In this document: positions 5,253 to 5,286 of the stretch, in pieces
Layout of the letters: each line of letters starts with the position of its first letter
Position numbering within the stretch: the stretch's first letter is position 1
DNA from: Rhodospirillales bacterium
GTDB lineage: Bacteria; Pseudomonadota; Alphaproteobacteria; QKFK01; SZUA-500
DNA length: 5,286 nt
NCBI GenBank assembly: GCA_003252195.1
Contig: QKFK01000155.1
Coordinates: forward strand, 1-5,286
Direction: 5' to 3'
Position numbers and translations under genes: made by a program
Notes under the pieces: generated by a model
What the model saw: the letters and a program-made list of their open reading frames with translations, nothing else
Told to the model about the DNA's origin: nothing
The model's database searches: none

Positions 5253-5286
5253 TTATTTTACAATTTTGCCTAACACTAACATAGCC
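5253..5286 (-). CDS. Possible C-terminal end of a minus-strand gene
   Basis: On the minus strand a frame stays open from the window edge to a TAA at 5255-5253, encoding only AMLVLGKIVK. A second frame is also open over this short stretch, so the reading is not unique. The support is positional: the stop would lie 10 bp before the terminator stem, which is U-rich on this strand. Ten residues do not allow a family assignment, and this may be non-coding. Confidence 0.25.
   Translation of the reverse strand, partial: AMLVLGKIVK

Overview
This AT-rich window looks like chromosomal DNA of a Gram-negative bacterium. The evidence is a receiver tail of the hybrid-kinase type, an ArnE-like half-transporter, GtrA-type and UbiA-type lipid-carrier proteins, and two bacterial members of the RMND1/DUF155 (YagE) family. 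An AT-rich alphaproteobacterium or similar proteobacterium is my guess, from memory of where DUF155 proteins occur. The window contains no marker that fixes the taxonomy. I see no rRNA, tRNA, CRISPR array, insertion sequence or phage gene.

Left part (1-298). The window opens inside the last 68 codons of a response-regulator receiver domain, probably the C-terminus of a hybrid histidine kinase. A 90-bp AT-rich gap follows. It holds a plausible promoter and a good Shine-Dalgarno site for the next operon.

Central plus-strand operon (299-3052). Four genes are packed with gaps or overlaps of 0-1 base: an extended SDR sugar epimerase/dehydratase, a four-helix ArnE/EamA-like membrane protein, a UbiA-superfamily enzyme with the hallmarks of decaprenyl-phosphate phosphoribosyltransferase, and a GtrA-family membrane protein. 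Together they suggest synthesis of a polyprenyl-phosphate-linked pentose or other sugar and its transfer across the inner membrane for glycosylation of an envelope polymer. No DprE1-like oxidase, classical DprE2-like reductase, phosphatase or glycosyltransferase lies in the window, so the pathway is incomplete here or uses different chemistry.

Minus-strand pair (4666 down to 3049). Two tandem DUF155 paralogues, each about 266 aa with one C-terminal membrane helix, are translationally coupled. Their last stop codon overlaps the GtrA stop codon, which is converging. The upstream copy has lost acidic residues around its membrane anchor that the other copy keeps.

Right part (4667-5286). A 106-bp intergenic region carries two divergent promoter-like sequences that overlap almost completely. 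One drives the DUF155 pair leftward and the other drives an OsmC/Ohr-family thiol protein rightward. A clear hairpin terminator, U-rich on both strands, follows OsmC. The last 34 bases may hold the end of another minus-strand gene.
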